DNA of 64,000 nucleotides from Saccopteryx bilineata (lineage: Eukaryota; Chordata; Mammalia; Chiroptera; Emballonuridae), in contig NC_089492.1 in assembly GCF_036850765.1 (NCBI RefSeq), forward strand, positions 201,096,276 through 201,160,275, in the 5' to 3' direction. This document shows positions 45,981 to 58,505 of this stretch, in pieces; within the stretch, counting starts at the first letter, position 1, and every line of letters begins with the position of its first letter. The notes below the pieces were generated by a model, which made no database searches, had not been told where the DNA came from, and worked only from the letters and a program-made list of their open reading frames with translations. The position numbers and the translations under genes are program-made.

Positions 45981-47194
45981 CAAAACTGAAAAACTATATC
46001 AAGATAAATCCCTGAGTATGGTTTTTCTCTAGAATGTGGGTCTAGAGCACATGCCTTTTAGCAAGGCATCTGGTGTATTTGCTACTTTGTTGACTATCAA
46101 ATCAATTAGCATGATTTTGCCAACTTATCATGGAGGCAAAGACTCAGATGGTGCACCATGGGATGTAATAAATGTTTCACACACACAAAAAAAAAAAGTT
46201 TGAAGCTCTATTAGTCATATTTTTGCCCTAAAAAATATTTAAAGTATCTGTTTAAGAAAAATACTGGTGCCATTTTATAGATGCCATTGTTAATGTGGTA
46301 ATCTGCCTTTTAAAAAATTAAGTGCCTTATCGAAGGACATCAGCAATTACCTAACCATATACACCTGGCAGCTAAAATAGCCTTCCTTGATGTGCATGTG
46401 GTATTTAACAATTGACCCTTGTGTTGTGTGATTCTTTATTGATCACTATCAGCTTCTATTGTATGTTCAGACATAAAAGGTCCAAATATAGTCGCAATGC
46501 AATTCAATGTTTCTTGTATCCTAAACATATCTACTACCCCACATCAAGCTAAATGGATTGAGAAAAAGGAAGTTTCAAATTAAAAGCAGGCTCATGTGCT
46601 CCCAAGGAGGGTTTGAATCATACAACCGCAAAATTAGGCAGCTTCCAAACAAAGAGAGACCCTGTAGTTTCTAAGGAGTTGGAGGAAGGACTGTTCAAAA
46701 TAAAATAATTAATGATAATTATTGCTAATTATCAATAAAACACTGCAAACACTACAAATGTTGATCTTTTCTCCTTTGCTACATTGTACTGGTGACAGAA
46801 ATAGAATATAAAAATAGATTTGATGTTGAAACTTGATAGCAAAGATCCAACCAAGCACCTTTCTCCTAATGTTAAGCAAAATGATAGTTTTTAAATAATG
46901 CAAAAATAATTGTTTCAATTTAAAAATTTGAGCCATATTTTGATATTTTGTAAAATATTTTACAAAATATTTTGTAAAAATATCAAAATACATAGTTAAA
47001 ATCTTGATCTTAATTATTAACAAAATAAAGGTGGTTTAAGTCTTAGAATCTGTCAATTCTATTTTAAATTAAAAATACGAAACTCCTTTTGGTAATTTTT
47101 TGCTACAATTAGTTAGTATGTTCTGCTGTCTGATGTGATCCAAGCACCTTAATGACTTTTAATTATCTTGGTGTCCCTTTAATCCATTATACTT
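45981..47194. other. Intergenic, AT-rich
   Basis: AT-rich sequence with a long palindrome at about 46935-46992. No gene or clear repeat family recognised. Confidence 0.5.
46935..46992. repeat. AT-rich palindrome
   Basis: A perfect 26-bp palindrome at 46944-46969 (tattttg...caaaata) lies inside longer, imperfect inverted arms (ttttgatatt / aatatcaaaa). Capable of a stable hairpin or cruciform. Confidence 0.8.
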
Positions 47195-47450
47195 TTTAAA
47201 CTTTATTTAGATAATGAAATTTAATGAGATAACACTGATCCATAAGAGTACATAGGTTCCAGGTAAACATCTCTGTAGTATTTATTTGAACTGTAGATTA
47301 TATTATTAGCCCATCACCCAAAGTCAAATCATTTTCTGATCCCTGCATGCTTGTCCCTCTTTACTCCGCTCCCCCTCCCTCCCTCTTCCTCTGGGAACCA
47401 CTTCACTTTTATCTGTGTCCATGAGTCTCAGTTTTATATCCCACTTCAAA
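47195..47450 (-). repeat. L1 3' end, reversed
   Basis: On the minus strand this reads as the last 250 bases of an L1, including the G-rich tract (complement of 47368-47392) and the tgggtgatgggc 3'UTR motif near 47310-47325. A run of about 20 T at 47528-47547 lies just beyond. Confidence 0.7.
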
Positions 47451-49864
47451 TACTTCATGATGACAGAATTGAGAAGCAGAGTCACAAGAGATGGCAGATA
47501 TGGGTGTGGGACGCCTGGGTTTGAACCCTTTTTTTTTTTTTTTTTTTTACCATTTTCTCTCTGTGAGTCTGAGGCTATTCCCCATCTTCTCATAATGTTT
47601 ATTTTCTAGCTCTAGTACAAGGGCAGAACCCAAGTTTCTTGGGAGAAAAGGCGGTCATACTAAATTAACGGTAGCCATGAGTATTTGACAGACATCTCTG
47701 AGTCCTCAAGAGGGAAGCTTCCGTCAGGGAGTGGTGACGGAGGTGCCTCCGCTCCCCCAGGAAGTTTTGCTCTGGATTTCATCTCAGTTTCTCCTCAGAG
47801 TGCTTCCTTTCTCTTGTTCCCCCCTCAAAGTGCCACACTGTCCCATGACTCTGGTCCCGTCTCCGAGAGCCACAGGACAGCCCCGCTACCTTTGCCTTCC
47901 GGGAGGCACCTTCCAACAGCCTGGCCAGTGGTCATGTTTCTCCAGAAGCAGCTGCCTGGTCCTGGTTTTAGATTTTGCCTTAGTGATTGCCAGCAACCCC
48001 TCCATCTGTCTCTCTGTCTGTCTGTCCATCTGCCTCTCTCTCGGGGACTAAAGGGAATTCCCCACCATCCTTGGGAGTTCAGACAACACTGAGCCCCGAC
48101 CCTAGGTGAAGATTTTCTAAGCTGTGAGATCACCTCGCACCAAGCCCTGCCTCCATAGGCTGGGCTGCATCCATGGCTGGTGGACGGGAATCAACACTGC
48201 CCACTCCTGGGCCTTCCCTTGCTGTCCACAAGTCCTCACAAAGGCCACCCTAGAGTTGCTCTTTGCTGTCCCCTCTTGGCTAGCTCCCTCCCCCACCAGG
48301 ATTTCCTACTCTGCACCCCTCCTATGAGGCTGCTCTGACAGTGTCGTTTTTGGAAAGGTTCTTGGGCCAGAATCTTCCTTTCTGATCTTGGCTCCAGTCT
48401 TGCTTGTTCTGTTTTCTTTGTGGGGAGGGAAAGAGACGAGCTCCCCACCCTAAAGAGAAGAGAAGGGGTAAGGGGAGGGCTGGAGCACGGAATGGCCTGT
48501 GGTCCTCACAGCCAGTCCAGGTGTGCTCACCTGAGAGAAGAAGAGACATCCCTACCTTTAGGCAGTGACACTGCGGGTCACCCTCATTTCCTGGTTTTGC
48601 TTTCCTTTATTTTCAGGATTTTTTTTTCTGTAATGAGCACATTCATGGGGGTGGGGAAGGCCAGTGAGGCTACCTTGCAGCAGGAGGAGGAAGTGAAGAC
48701 TCAGGGCAGGTGGGCCTGGTGTTCACCAAGGGTGCTTGCAGTCCAGGGTGGCCTTGGGCAGCGGAAGTGAGACCCCACAGCTTAGAGGCAGCGCAAAGCC
48801 AGGATTTCTGGCCAAGCAGATTCCCTTATTCTTTGCTTCCAGCCCCAAATCCCACGCTTACTCACTTCACAGCACCTACTTTTAACCTGCCAAATGCCAC
48901 TAAATCCACAAATTAAACCTCTGATTACAGATTTCCTTTTGATGTAAAAAAATGTGGGGATTTTTAAAATGTAATTATTCATACACTAAGATTTTAATTG
49001 TGCTGCTTTCTCCCTCTCTTACCATTTTTTTTTCAGGGCAGGGTGATTCCCCATGCGGGCCTGCCCAGGCAATGCCTGGCCTGGCATGGAGGAGCCCACA
49101 GAGCTGTCTGCTGCGGTCCTTGTGCTCCTCCTGGGTGGGGGTGGGCGAGGATGCAAGGGGTGGGAGGTAAAGGTATAGGTGAAGGGGCGCCACCGGCAGG
49201 CCCCAGCTCCACCCCTCAGCCTCCCCAACTCAGCAGCAAAATAGCAACTTCAAATGACAGGCCACAGTGTGGTTCCCACGTGCGGTCCAGAGTCATGGCC
49301 TCTGCTCAAGTTCCATGTCCAGGGCATGGGCCTGGGACGCTCCCTGGGCGGAAACCCAGGAGCCTGCAGGGAAGTCCCGGAGCGGGGAGTGGCCCTGCTG
49401 CCAGTCTCCAGGCTGCTCCTGCAGCTCTACTTCAACCACTCCGACCTTTTCTTTAAATTGTTGCACAATGTACATAACATAAAATTTACAGTGTTAACCA
49501 TTTTGAGGTGGACAGACTTAGCAGCATTAAGTATGGTCACAGTGTTGTACAACCTTGTTGCTAACCATTTCCAGAACTTTCTATCCGCCCAAACAGAAAC
49601 TCTGGACCCATTAGATGCTAACTCCCCATTCTCCTTGCCCTTGGACTGTCTCTTCTCTATGAATTTGCCTAAACCATGTGCCTCAGTAAAGTAGATTCTA
49701 CTGTACAGACAATCCAACTAAAATGTATTTAAATATAACTAACCTTGTTATGTCCCCTGAATAGAAGTATAGAGGTGGGAAGCTCCAAGCTGCTGAGTTC
49801 AGAGGTTCACAGCAACACAGAAGGCCCCAGCCTGGCCCCTCTTTGCTCTGCTGTCCCCATGGGA
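47451..49864. other. Intergenic, nothing recognised
   Basis: GC-richer sequence around 47700-49430 yields many overlapping open frames on both strands, none with domain features. No exon was accepted. Confidence 0.45.
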
Positions 49865-50060
49865 ACAAGATGGTTGTGCATCCATGTTCATAGCAGCATT
49901 ATTCACAGTAGCCAAAAGGTGGAAGTCAGCCAAGTGTCCACAGACAGATGAGTGGATAAACAAGATGTGGTTTAGCCAAACAATGTAATATTAACAGGCT
50001 TACAAATGAAGGAAAGTTTGATGCACACTACTCCATGGCTGAGCCTTGAAGTCACGGTGC
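49865..50060 (+). repeat. L1 ORF2-end fragment
   Basis: catccatgttcatagcagcattattcacagtagcc is the characteristic sequence near the end of ORF2. It continues with decay to about 50060. Confidence 0.75.
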
Positions 50061-50147
50061 TCAGCAAAAGAGCAGTCACAAAAGGGCAAATGCCAACTTT
50101 TCTCTCTGAGCTTGTTCGTTCATCTGCAAAAAGCAACAATTGGGGTG

Positions 50148-50572
50148 GGGTGGCACAACCAGGCAGTGGTGCAGTGGATAGAACATTGGTCTGGGATACA
50201 GAGGACCTAGGTTCAAAATCCCGAGGTCGCTGGCTTGAGTACAGGCTCAGCAGCTTGAGCATGGGGTAACTGGCCTGAAAGTGGGATCATAGACATGACC
50301 CCATGGTTGCTGGCTTGAACCTAAAAGTTGCTAACTTGAAGCCCAAGGTCGCTTGTTTGAACCCAAGGCCACTGGTTTGAGCAAAGTGTCACTGGCTCAG
50401 CTGGAACTCCCTGATCAAGGCACATATGAGAAAGCAATCAATGAACAACTAAGGTGCTGCAACAAAGAACTGATGCTTCTTATCTCCCTTCCTGTCTGTC
50501 CTTGTCTGTCCCTGTCTGTCCCTCTCTCTGTTTCTCTCTCTGTCTCTCTTGCTTAAGAAAAAAATAGGGTTA
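50148..50572 (+). mobile_element. tRNA-derived SINE, long variant
   Basis: Head ccaggcagtggtgcagtggatag with several tandem copies of the 'cttgaacccaaggtcgc' body unit, making it longer than sister copies. (CTGT)n and (CTCT)n tail at 50497-50550, then A-rich. Confidence 0.83.
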
Positions 50573-50634
50573 GGGGAGATGTTCGTCAGATGAGGCTCCA
50601 GACTTGCATTCTTAGTGTCTAAGACTTTTCTTTT

Positions 50635-50982
50635 TTTTTTCTTTCTTTCTCTTTTTTTTTTTTTGTGTCAGAGACAGAGAGAGTCAGAGAGAGGGACAGA
50701 TGGAGACAGACAGACAGGAACAGAGAGAGATGAGAAACATCAATTCTTTGTTGTGGCACCTTAGTTGTTCATTGATTGATTTCTCATATGTGCCTTGACT
50801 GGGGGCTACAGCAGACAGAGTGACCCCTTGCTCAAGCCAGCGACCTTAGGTTTAAGCTGGTGAGCTTTGCTCAAACCAGATGAGCCTGCACTCAAGCTGG
50901 TGACCTCGGGGTCTCAAACCTGGGTCCTCTGCATCCCAGTCCAATGCTCTATCCACTGCTCCACCTACTGGTCAGGCTGTGT
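50635..50982 (-). mobile_element. tRNA-derived SINE, first of a pair
   Basis: A reversed copy flanked by tgtctaagacttttc at about 50617-50631 and again at 50980-50994. Immediately followed by a second SINE at the same target. Confidence 0.87.
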
Positions 50983-50995
50983 CTAAGACTTTTCT

Positions 50996-51390
50996 TTTTT
51001 TTTCTTTTTCTTTCCTTTTCTGAAGCTGGAAACGGGGAGAGACAGTCAGACAGACTCCTGTATGCGCCCGACCGGGATCCACCCGGCACGCCCACCAGGA
51101 GCGACGCTCTGCCCACCAGGGGGTGATGCTCTGCCCCTCCGGGTCGTCGCTCTGCCCTGACCAGAGCCACTCTAGCGCCTGGGGCAGAGGCCAAGGAGCC
51201 ATCCCCAGCGCCCAGGCCATCTTCGCTCCAATGGAGCCTTGGCTGCGGGAGGGGAAGAGAGAGACAGAGAGGAAAGAGGGGGTGGTGGAGAAGCAAATGG
51301 GCACTTCTCCTATGTGCCCTGGCCGGGAATCGAACCCGGGTCCCCCACACGCCAGGCCGACGCTCTACCACTGAGCCAACTGGCCAGGGC
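50996..51390 (-). mobile_element. Ves-type SINE, second of a pair
   Basis: A reversed full-length copy with intact A and B boxes. The motif ctaagacttttc flanks it on both sides (50983-50994 and 51391-51402), so the target sequence is now present three times. Confidence 0.9.
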
Positions 51391-51440
51391 CTAAGACTTT
51401 TCAATGAGTGATGTGTTTCTCTCTGTGCATGATTTCATCT

Positions 51441-51479
51441 CGATATATAATATATATATATAATATATATATATAATTT
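51441..51479. repeat. (TA)n microsatellite
   Basis: Alternating TA with short interruptions, self-complementary. Confidence 0.9.
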
Positions 51480-52367
51480 TTTAAGATATTTTCTGGATAT
51501 TTAACAACTAAGTCTTATATATTTCACTGTCTGCATTTGCCTCTGTATTTACAATTGCAAACAATATTATCTCCATGGTGGTGACTAGGCTGCAACAGCT
51601 GGGCCATCAGCACTGTTCAAGACAGGATCAGCCCCAGGTGAGGCTTTAGTACCAGGACTCTTCCCTTCTAACATATAAAACTCTTTGGAATAAATGATCT
51701 TTCTATGACTTAAGTGGTTCCTCTCAATAAATCAGGATACCTATTTTTTTTTCTAGACAAGAGAAAGAGTGGGTGTGTGGGCAGCTCCTAGGGTTGGAAT
51801 AGATGGCTCTGGGCCCTGAGACCCTCCTGGGGACAAAGAAGTGGCCTGGGTATCCTGGGGCCCCATTCCTGCTTCTGCTTTTGCAGCTCTAGCTGGGCCC
51901 TCAGACACACCCGTCCCTTCTGGGCTGCCGTACTTTCGCCTGTGATGAGCAGGGCTGTGCTCTTCCCCGGTGCTCACACCTCTGGCCTCTGACCACTCTC
52001 TGTTCAGCTGTTCTACAGAAGAGGGGTGGGATTTCTCAGAGCAAAGCATTTTGTTCTATCTCAGCATTGGTGTCAATGGCCAGTTGAACATTTAGTATTT
52101 ATAAAGCCCCTACTATGTTTTCGGTACTATGCTAGGCATGATGAGGTGTCCTGACAAAGAAGGGAGACCCTGCTCTCAAGTAACCGCTAGAAGATCTGTG
52201 TATCTGTGCATGTGCACACACACACATGCACACCCAAACACACACATGGATGTGAAGTGGTGGGAGCACTAATTTCCCATGGTGGTTCTGAGAGGGGAAC
52301 CACTGGTACAATGTTGGGCAGTTCACAAAAACATCCTGGAGGCAGTGACTCAGGTATATCGCTGTTA
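51480..52367. other. Intergenic, nothing recognised
   Basis: Contains a short (CA)n stretch near 52215-52250 and an L2/MIR-like tail near 52095-52140. No exon recognised. Confidence 0.5.
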
Positions 52368-52705
52368 TGGACCAATTGTATCACTCCCAAGTAGTCTTAT
52401 GTTGACTTGTCATTACAAGGGTAATTAGATTAAAATGAGGTAGTTAGGGTAGGCCTTAATCTGACAGGTGTTGTTGTGAAGAAGAGGACATTAGGACATA
52501 GCCGACATACAGCAGGAGACCGAGTGAGGACACAAGGAGAAGAGGCCATCTACAAGTCAAAGAGAGCGGCCTCAGAGGAGACCAGCCCCACCCACACCTC
52601 CACCTGACTCTCCGCCTCCAAACTGTGAGACAATAAATTTTGTTATTCAGGCCACCTAGTCTGTGATAGTTAGGGCAGCCCCAGAAAACTAATATACTCC
52701 TTAAG
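52368..52705 (+). repeat. MaLR-type LTR
   Basis: Same family pattern as 19026/27926: ttatggaccaattgtatcac, gtaattagattaaaatgagg, then aaactgtgagacaataaattttgtt and a cccagaaaactaatat end. A solo, decayed copy. Confidence 0.65.
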
Positions 52706-54996
52706 GCACCTTTTTTTTGTCTTAGTAAATATAAATATAATATCTCCCCCTCAAGTCTTCAAATAAACCATATGTTCCTGGAAGATACTCATGCCCAGTC
52801 TATGGCTCAAAGCACACCTGTAACCCCATCCACCTACATGAAGAGGCAGACAGATGTGACGGACGTGCGCCAAGCTGGTGCCAAGCGAAGGCTGCGTGGC
52901 AGCAGAGCATACTGTGCTGGGGATGCTTCCTTGTGGGTAGAAGACAAAAGCGCTGGGAGAGGGCAGTTATTTCACAGGTGGGAAAGAAACATGCTAAACA
53001 GCAGTGCGACAGAAACCACACCCAGGAGTGCAGGTCCACAGTAACATGCACCCGAGATTTATTTGAGTGCAGCACAAACATTAATGAAATAACTTTGAAT
53101 TTCACATTGTTTGTCGATTTTTTCTCATTTAATTTTAATTTTTATTTCTGGTTATCCCTGTGTGGCTGTTATCAGTCTTTGGAGCTTATAAGTAGTTTTA
53201 TATTGGTACAGGTTTGAGTATCATTACTACAAAACAGAAAAAGCTATTTGAAACAATGTTGGAAGCAAATGTGATTTTTTTTCCTTTACTTAAAAAAAAA
53301 GGAGAGTTCCCAATATTAAATGTGAGAAACAATGAACTTAAAAAATATATTTGGAGACTGTCCCTGCCTCTGACCTTCAGGGCCTCTTATTTCCAGAACA
53401 CAGACCAAGCATGAGGCTTGGGGAAGGGCAGGAACTTTGGGATGTGCTCTGCTGCCCTCTGCTGGCCATAGAATCATTGGCTGGACTCATCCTGAGCTTG
53501 GAGAATTTGGTGGATGCGTTTGCCCACAGGTGGTGGGGACAGGAGGTAGACGGGGCGATTGTGGCTCCAGGTGACCTTTATTTGCCAGAACACTGCACAG
53601 AGCTGGGCCCCGACCCTTCCCAACTCTTAAGACCTCAGTTGAATCAATTTGACAAACAAGTGTTGTTCCCACTTGGGGCTGAGGCCTGGAAAAGGCACAG
53701 CGTATGGAAGGGTTTTCCAAACAAACGATGAGATGAGGGGGAAACCCCAGAGGTGGCACTCCTGTGTCCATCCCCTTAGCGGCCAAACCGTGGGGAAGTT
53801 CCAGGAGTCTCGCCTTGGCTTGAATGACTCAGAACACTGTCCCGGCTTGGTACCTGTCACAGGACCTTGCCCTGAGCACTCGTTCAGAGGAAAGGAGCCC
53901 TTCCCTCAGTGCACAGACTCTCCTGCTGTCACAGGAGGCTGTTGCCACCTTCTTTGGCGTAGTGTTTATAAAAGATCTTTGTGATGACCAAACCATCGAG
54001 AAAACAGTTCTGAATCTAGGAAGAGGACCCCCTTGGCACCTAGCAGACCCTTGGAAAACCAGCCCAGACTTGGCCACCCCACTCCCTCCCATCTTGCCCA
54101 GTCAGCTTCCTCCTGTGGAGCTGCAGCTCCTCCTGCCACATCTGCCCCAATCAACCACCCCAGAGCTGTACTCTCTGAAGGCTAGGTTTCCAGCTAGGTC
54201 CTGGGTTATGAGGTATTTGACAACAGACGTCAGGAGTGTGTAAGTACTAGGAAAGGGGACCCTAAACCAATCACTAAGACACTGAGTCAGTGCTGAAGTG
54301 GGACAGGGAAGAGGGGCTGAAGGGGAAATGCTGAGTTCTTACATTCTAGAACTAGTAGTATCAAGTCTTGGAGCAGCCCCAGGGCATTGTCACAAACTCT
54401 TACCCTTCTCCATAAGTCAACTCCAGCCACATATTTTTCTACTTTTTATCTGTCCCTTGGAGCCGAACATAGTGCCTGGCACTTTGTAGGAAGTCACCAC
54501 ACTGGTCCTCAGCATTTGCCCAGGCCCTGGCACCCTGGAGGCACCCAGGTTGTAGAATCAATGAATTGACAGGTGGGGCCTGCAAAGGGGAGATCTGGGA
54601 AGACGCTTTTATGGGCAAAGGCAGCAGGAAGGCCAGTGAGAAGTCAGCCCTCTTTTCTTTTCCAGATGCTAACAGGCCAGCCCTCACCCTTTGTTTATGT
54701 GGCGATGCAGAAAACAAAGCCTCAGCCAGCTGCAGTCTGAGTGTTCCCAGTGGCCAACTCGCTCAGCCTCCTTGCCAGCAGCTGGGAACCCACAGAGCCA
54801 CCTCTAACAATCTACTCTGACACCCATTCCACTCAGCAGACACTTGCACCCAGACACCCTCAGTGAGGAGCCCAGCTCCCTGTGAGAGTCTGAGCCAGAG
54901 AAAAGCTCCCTACAGAGGTACCAGCTCAGGGGCCCCTCATCAGAGCACCTGATCTTTCTCCTAACTATGAACCCTCTTCTCTTCCCCTTTACCTAA
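52706..54996. other. Intergenic, nothing recognised
   Basis: About 2.3 kb of single-copy-like DNA. Longer open frames at 53351-53731 and 53824-54243 carry no recognised domain and overlap open frames on the other strand. Confidence 0.45.
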
Positions 54997-55187
54997 CAGG
55001 CGTCCCAAACTACGGCCTGCGGGCCGCAATGCGGCCCCCTGAGGCCATTTATCCAGCCCCCACTGCACTTCTGGAAGGGGCACCTCTTTCATTGGTGGTC
55101 AGTGAGAGGACCACTGTATTTGGCAGCCCTCCAATGGTCTGAGGGACAGTGAACTGGCCCCCTGTGTAAAAAGTTTGGAGACCCCTG
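54997..55187 (+). mobile_element. Short hAT-type non-autonomous transposon
   Basis: 191 bp bounded by inverted ends caggcgtcccaaact (54997-55011) and agtttggagacccctg (55172-55187). The interior (cctgcgggccgcaatgcgg, ggacagtgaactggccccc) matches a hAT family familiar from several mammal lineages. The 8-bp duplication expected of hAT elements is not preserved (ttacctaa versus aaagacat). Confidence 0.75.
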
Positions 55188-55315
55188 AAAGACATGGCCA
55201 TCTCCCTGTCTGGCCTGCAGACTCTGATTTGAAGAAGAGAAGTCACAGCACCTCTCCTGGTCTAGCATGAGGGTTACATTCAAACACCCCCACACCCATG
55301 TCTCACATCTCTCTT

Positions 55316-55485
55316 CTGCCACTTCCTGGCTGGGTGGCCTTGGGCAAGTTACTTAACCTCTCTGAGCTTCATTTCCTCATCTCTACAGTGGAGATACTAA
55401 TATTATTCTTCACACAGTCCTTGTAAGAATCGAAGGGTCCATGTCTGGAAAGTGCTTTATCAACGGCTCAGCACGACATTAGTGC
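55316..55485 (+). repeat. MIR element
   Basis: Contains the diagnostic MIR core: gtggccttgggcaagttactt, aacctctctgagcttcatttcc, then tgtaagaatcgaag and the ggaaagtgctt end. Confidence 0.9.
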
Positions 55486-55819
55486 TCAAGAAAGGGAAGT
55501 ATTCTGTCATCATCGCTGCATGTTGACAAGGCTTGTTAACCCGCTAGCAGAGCCACCATTGACTCATTTGTGACACCTGGCCCAGACGGCCCTCACAGAG
55601 CCTGTGGCTGGGCGTGCTCTCCAGGCGGTGGTCACTACAGCCTGTGCCAGAGCTGTGCCAGCACGGAGGCTCCAGAAGAGCTCTGGGCTCCAGGAAGAGG
55701 TGGCTCGCTAGCAGGGTAAGACTGGTCCTCAAAGCCATCAGTTAAACACACAAGATAGTTTAAAAGTACTGAATTATTTGGTACAGACTATAATTATGTT
55801 AATAAGAACCATCAGTGCG

Positions 55820-55970
55820 GCATATTAGCACTTCCCCAGCACTTGGAAATACACCATCTCCTGTAATCCTCAACACAAACCAACAAGATGAATATTATAA
55901 TTGGCAGATGAGGAAACCGAGGTTGACAGAGGTGGAATGGCTTGTCTGTCTTCACACTACCAGGGAGTGA
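55820..55970 (-). repeat. MIR element
   Basis: Reverse MIR: catctcctgtaatcctcaacac, then ggcagatgaggaaaccgagg. Confidence 0.75.
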
Positions 55971-57584
55971 TTGACTCAGAAAGGACAACTTAACCTGACT
56001 CTGACTTCATTGGTGTGAGGCTTCTCACTTTTTTCAGTAAGTGGGAGGATGTGTGTGAGTGCACGCGCACGTGTGTTTGCAGGGATGGGTGCTTTTTCAG
56101 ACTTCATCTCAGTCTGGTTCTTGGCCCTTACACTCAGCCTGAGACCTGCCCTTGAGGCTCATGTTTCTGTTTGCGCTGTGTCCAGTGGCTTTATGCTGGG
56201 CCCCCTTTCATAACTATGGTGGCCTCTGAGTGTCTAGGCCTCTGAAACATCCAGAGGACAGTGGATTTTGTGACCCCTGGGACCCCAACACTGCCCTCTG
56301 AGCCCTCAGAAATATGGAGCAGAGGAGAAGGAACCTGTGCTCGGCCCACCGGCAGCTGGCCTGGGGCACAGAGCACGCTGGCGACAGAGGCAGAGGGCAC
56401 GGCTGCAGTGGCGCCTAGCGGAGAGCTGGAGAGGTGCACTTGCGCTCCCCAGTCCTCCTGCAACTGTGGGGGGCAGAGGGCGGGGGCCCAGAGCAAGGCG
56501 CGGCCTGGGGAAGTGTGGAGACTGCACAAAATGTGACCAGCTACACACGATGTGCGGACGCCGGGAACTACAGGCCAGGCTCCAGTCTTAGCCCCTCTGC
56601 GCCCTGGTGCTGCCACCCTGGCACAGTCCCCCCAGCTCCCTGGACCCTTCTTCCCCACAGTGCAGACCACAGCAGCATGCACCCCCCAGGCTGCTGTATT
56701 AGGTGACATCACTGCCATGTTATGACTTCTGTGGGCCCTAGGCACCCCAGCTTTTCCTTTAAAGAAACTCAAATATGTTCATGGGCCTCTAAACACACCA
56801 AGACCCCAAGCATTGGGCCTACTGTACCTGGAAACTGGGCCCCAGAGATGAACCCGCTCACCACACACGCTATTGTGGATGTTCAAGTCTCTCAGGAACC
56901 GTCCAGGGCTGTGGGGTGTGAGTGCCATGCCCATCCCTTCAGGACCACTTTGTCCATCCTCAGTGTGCCCAGCACCTTCGTGCTGAATAATGCCATGCTT
57001 CAGTGCCAACTTTCCCAGTAAGAGGGTGGCTCCCCTCAGTCCTGGGCGCCACGGAGACGTAGGGCTGGCATGTTCTGATGTGGGGGATGGTATGCAGACA
57101 TCAGCCTGGGCAACCAACTCCTGTAGACCTTGAGGCCGAGGCCGAGGCCCAGACCCAGGGCCAGGGAAGGCGGCTCTGGAGATCAGGTAATCACTGGGTC
57201 CTCCCACAGCCTCCCTCAGAGTAGTAACAGCGCCCTCTAGTGGCCCAAAATCTCCCTGCATGCGGCGCCTGCCTCACCCCACCCCCCACCCCCCCCAAGC
57301 GTGCAGGGAATGAATGAGGCTGGTGTGGACATCCACCTATGGTATTTGTGTTTGTGTAACCACCCTCTGCCCCCAAAACACAGGAGTTCAATCCAGCAGT
57401 AAAACTAAACCCACAACTATGTGCTGTGTGTTCATGTGTGCACAAAGGCAAGGCTGAACTCCAAACCACTGTTGCCCATACAAGTACAATATGAGCCACC
57501 TATAAAACTGCAAATGTCCTCATAAATGGAAACTGTGGAACACATTTTATTTAACTCCAAACATCAAACTATTACCCTCCTCAA
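55971..57584. other. Intergenic, nothing recognised
   Basis: GC-rich parts (56270-56700) produce long open frames on both strands, but no domain or exon structure was recognised. Confidence 0.45.
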
Positions 57585-57690
57585 CAGAATCCACAGTTCA
57601 AATGCTGTAGAAGTGTTTACCTGAAACCTATGTACTCTTACTGATCAATGTCATCTGGTTAAATTTAATTTTCTAAATAAAAAATATATA
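57585..57690 (+). repeat. L1 3' tip
   Basis: cacagttcaaatgctgtagaagtg through to ctaaataaaaaat repeats the 3' end of L1 copy B (compare 15222 and 15559-15630). Confidence 0.8.
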
Positions 57691-57899
57691 TTATATATAT
57701 TACCTTCAACATGTAATTGATATAAAATTATTAATGAGATATCTTAGTGGTTTTTTTTTTTTCATTTGAAGTCTTTCATGTTCAATATGTATTTTACAAT
57801 TGGGGCATAGCTCAATGTTCTTAGTGCGTAACTAACTTCACTGGAAATATACTTACATGTATTTCATGTACTTCTTAAATTATAGAGCTGAAAAGTCTG

Positions 57900-58106
57900 A
57901 TTCACATACCAGCAGTTTTCCAACCACATTTAAAACTTTTCCAATAACTGAAATCAAGTAACAGTTTTGACATTTAAATAGAAATTAGTTAAAATTAAAT
58001 AAAATTTAAAATCTGATTCCTTAGTTATACTACTCACATTCCAAGTATTCAGTAGTCACATATGGCTGGCTAGTGGCCACCGAAATGGACAACACAGGGC
58101 TAGGTC
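57900..58106 (+). repeat. MER3-like hAT-Charlie fragment
   Basis: ttaaaattaaataaaatttaaaatctgattcc followed by cagtagtcacatatggctggctagtgg and a ggacaacacag end, the pattern of an old hAT-Charlie element. Confidence 0.65.
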
Positions 58107-58499
58107 ATGAAACAGCAGGAGGCATAAAGCCTGCCCTTATGAAGGAAGGCTCTCTGCTCTGGGGAAGCTCACTTGTCAACAAAGTCCAAATGATCAAGCT
58201 CAGGAGTCCTTACTTCCAGCTGGGCTGAGGCGGCCAGCTCCATGGCAAACAAGACGCAGGAACCAAGACTGAAGTAGCCTATGGGATGGGTCCCGTGGCA
58301 GGGGCAAGTGTCGCAGGGGCGAGTATAGGGTCAGAGGCATGGGGAGGGGACAGCGTGAGTCACGTCTTCAGAGAAAAGACTGATTTGATTTCTCTGGGGC
58401 ATTGTGATAATGATGGTACCTATGGAGACGGAAGTTTCTGGGCTTCACTTAATGGTCAGCGAGGAGTCACTGCTTCTTGCTACGTGACCCAGGCCCCAG

Positions 58500-58505
58500 T
58501 TTAAT
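58500..58505 (-). promoter_or_regulatory. Possible THNSL2 polyadenylation signal
   Basis: ATTAAA on the minus strand, about 660 bases past the THNSL2 stop codon. It is the first recognisable poly(A)-signal variant found when reading downstream by eye. No transcript evidence is available. Confidence 0.35.

Noticed and set aside
47685..49694. Long open frames on both strands in GC-rich DNA
   Set aside because: Overlapping frames on both strands, no recognisable protein family, no consistent splice structure.
56191..56772. 193-codon minus-strand open frame
   Set aside because: It lies in GC-rich sequence with equally long frames on the plus strand. Low-complexity composition and no motif; treated as chance.
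1..58000. FOXI3 or another neighbour of human THNSL2
   Set aside because: No forkhead-type sequence or other recognisable exon was found. The human gap between these genes is larger than this window, so absence is expected.
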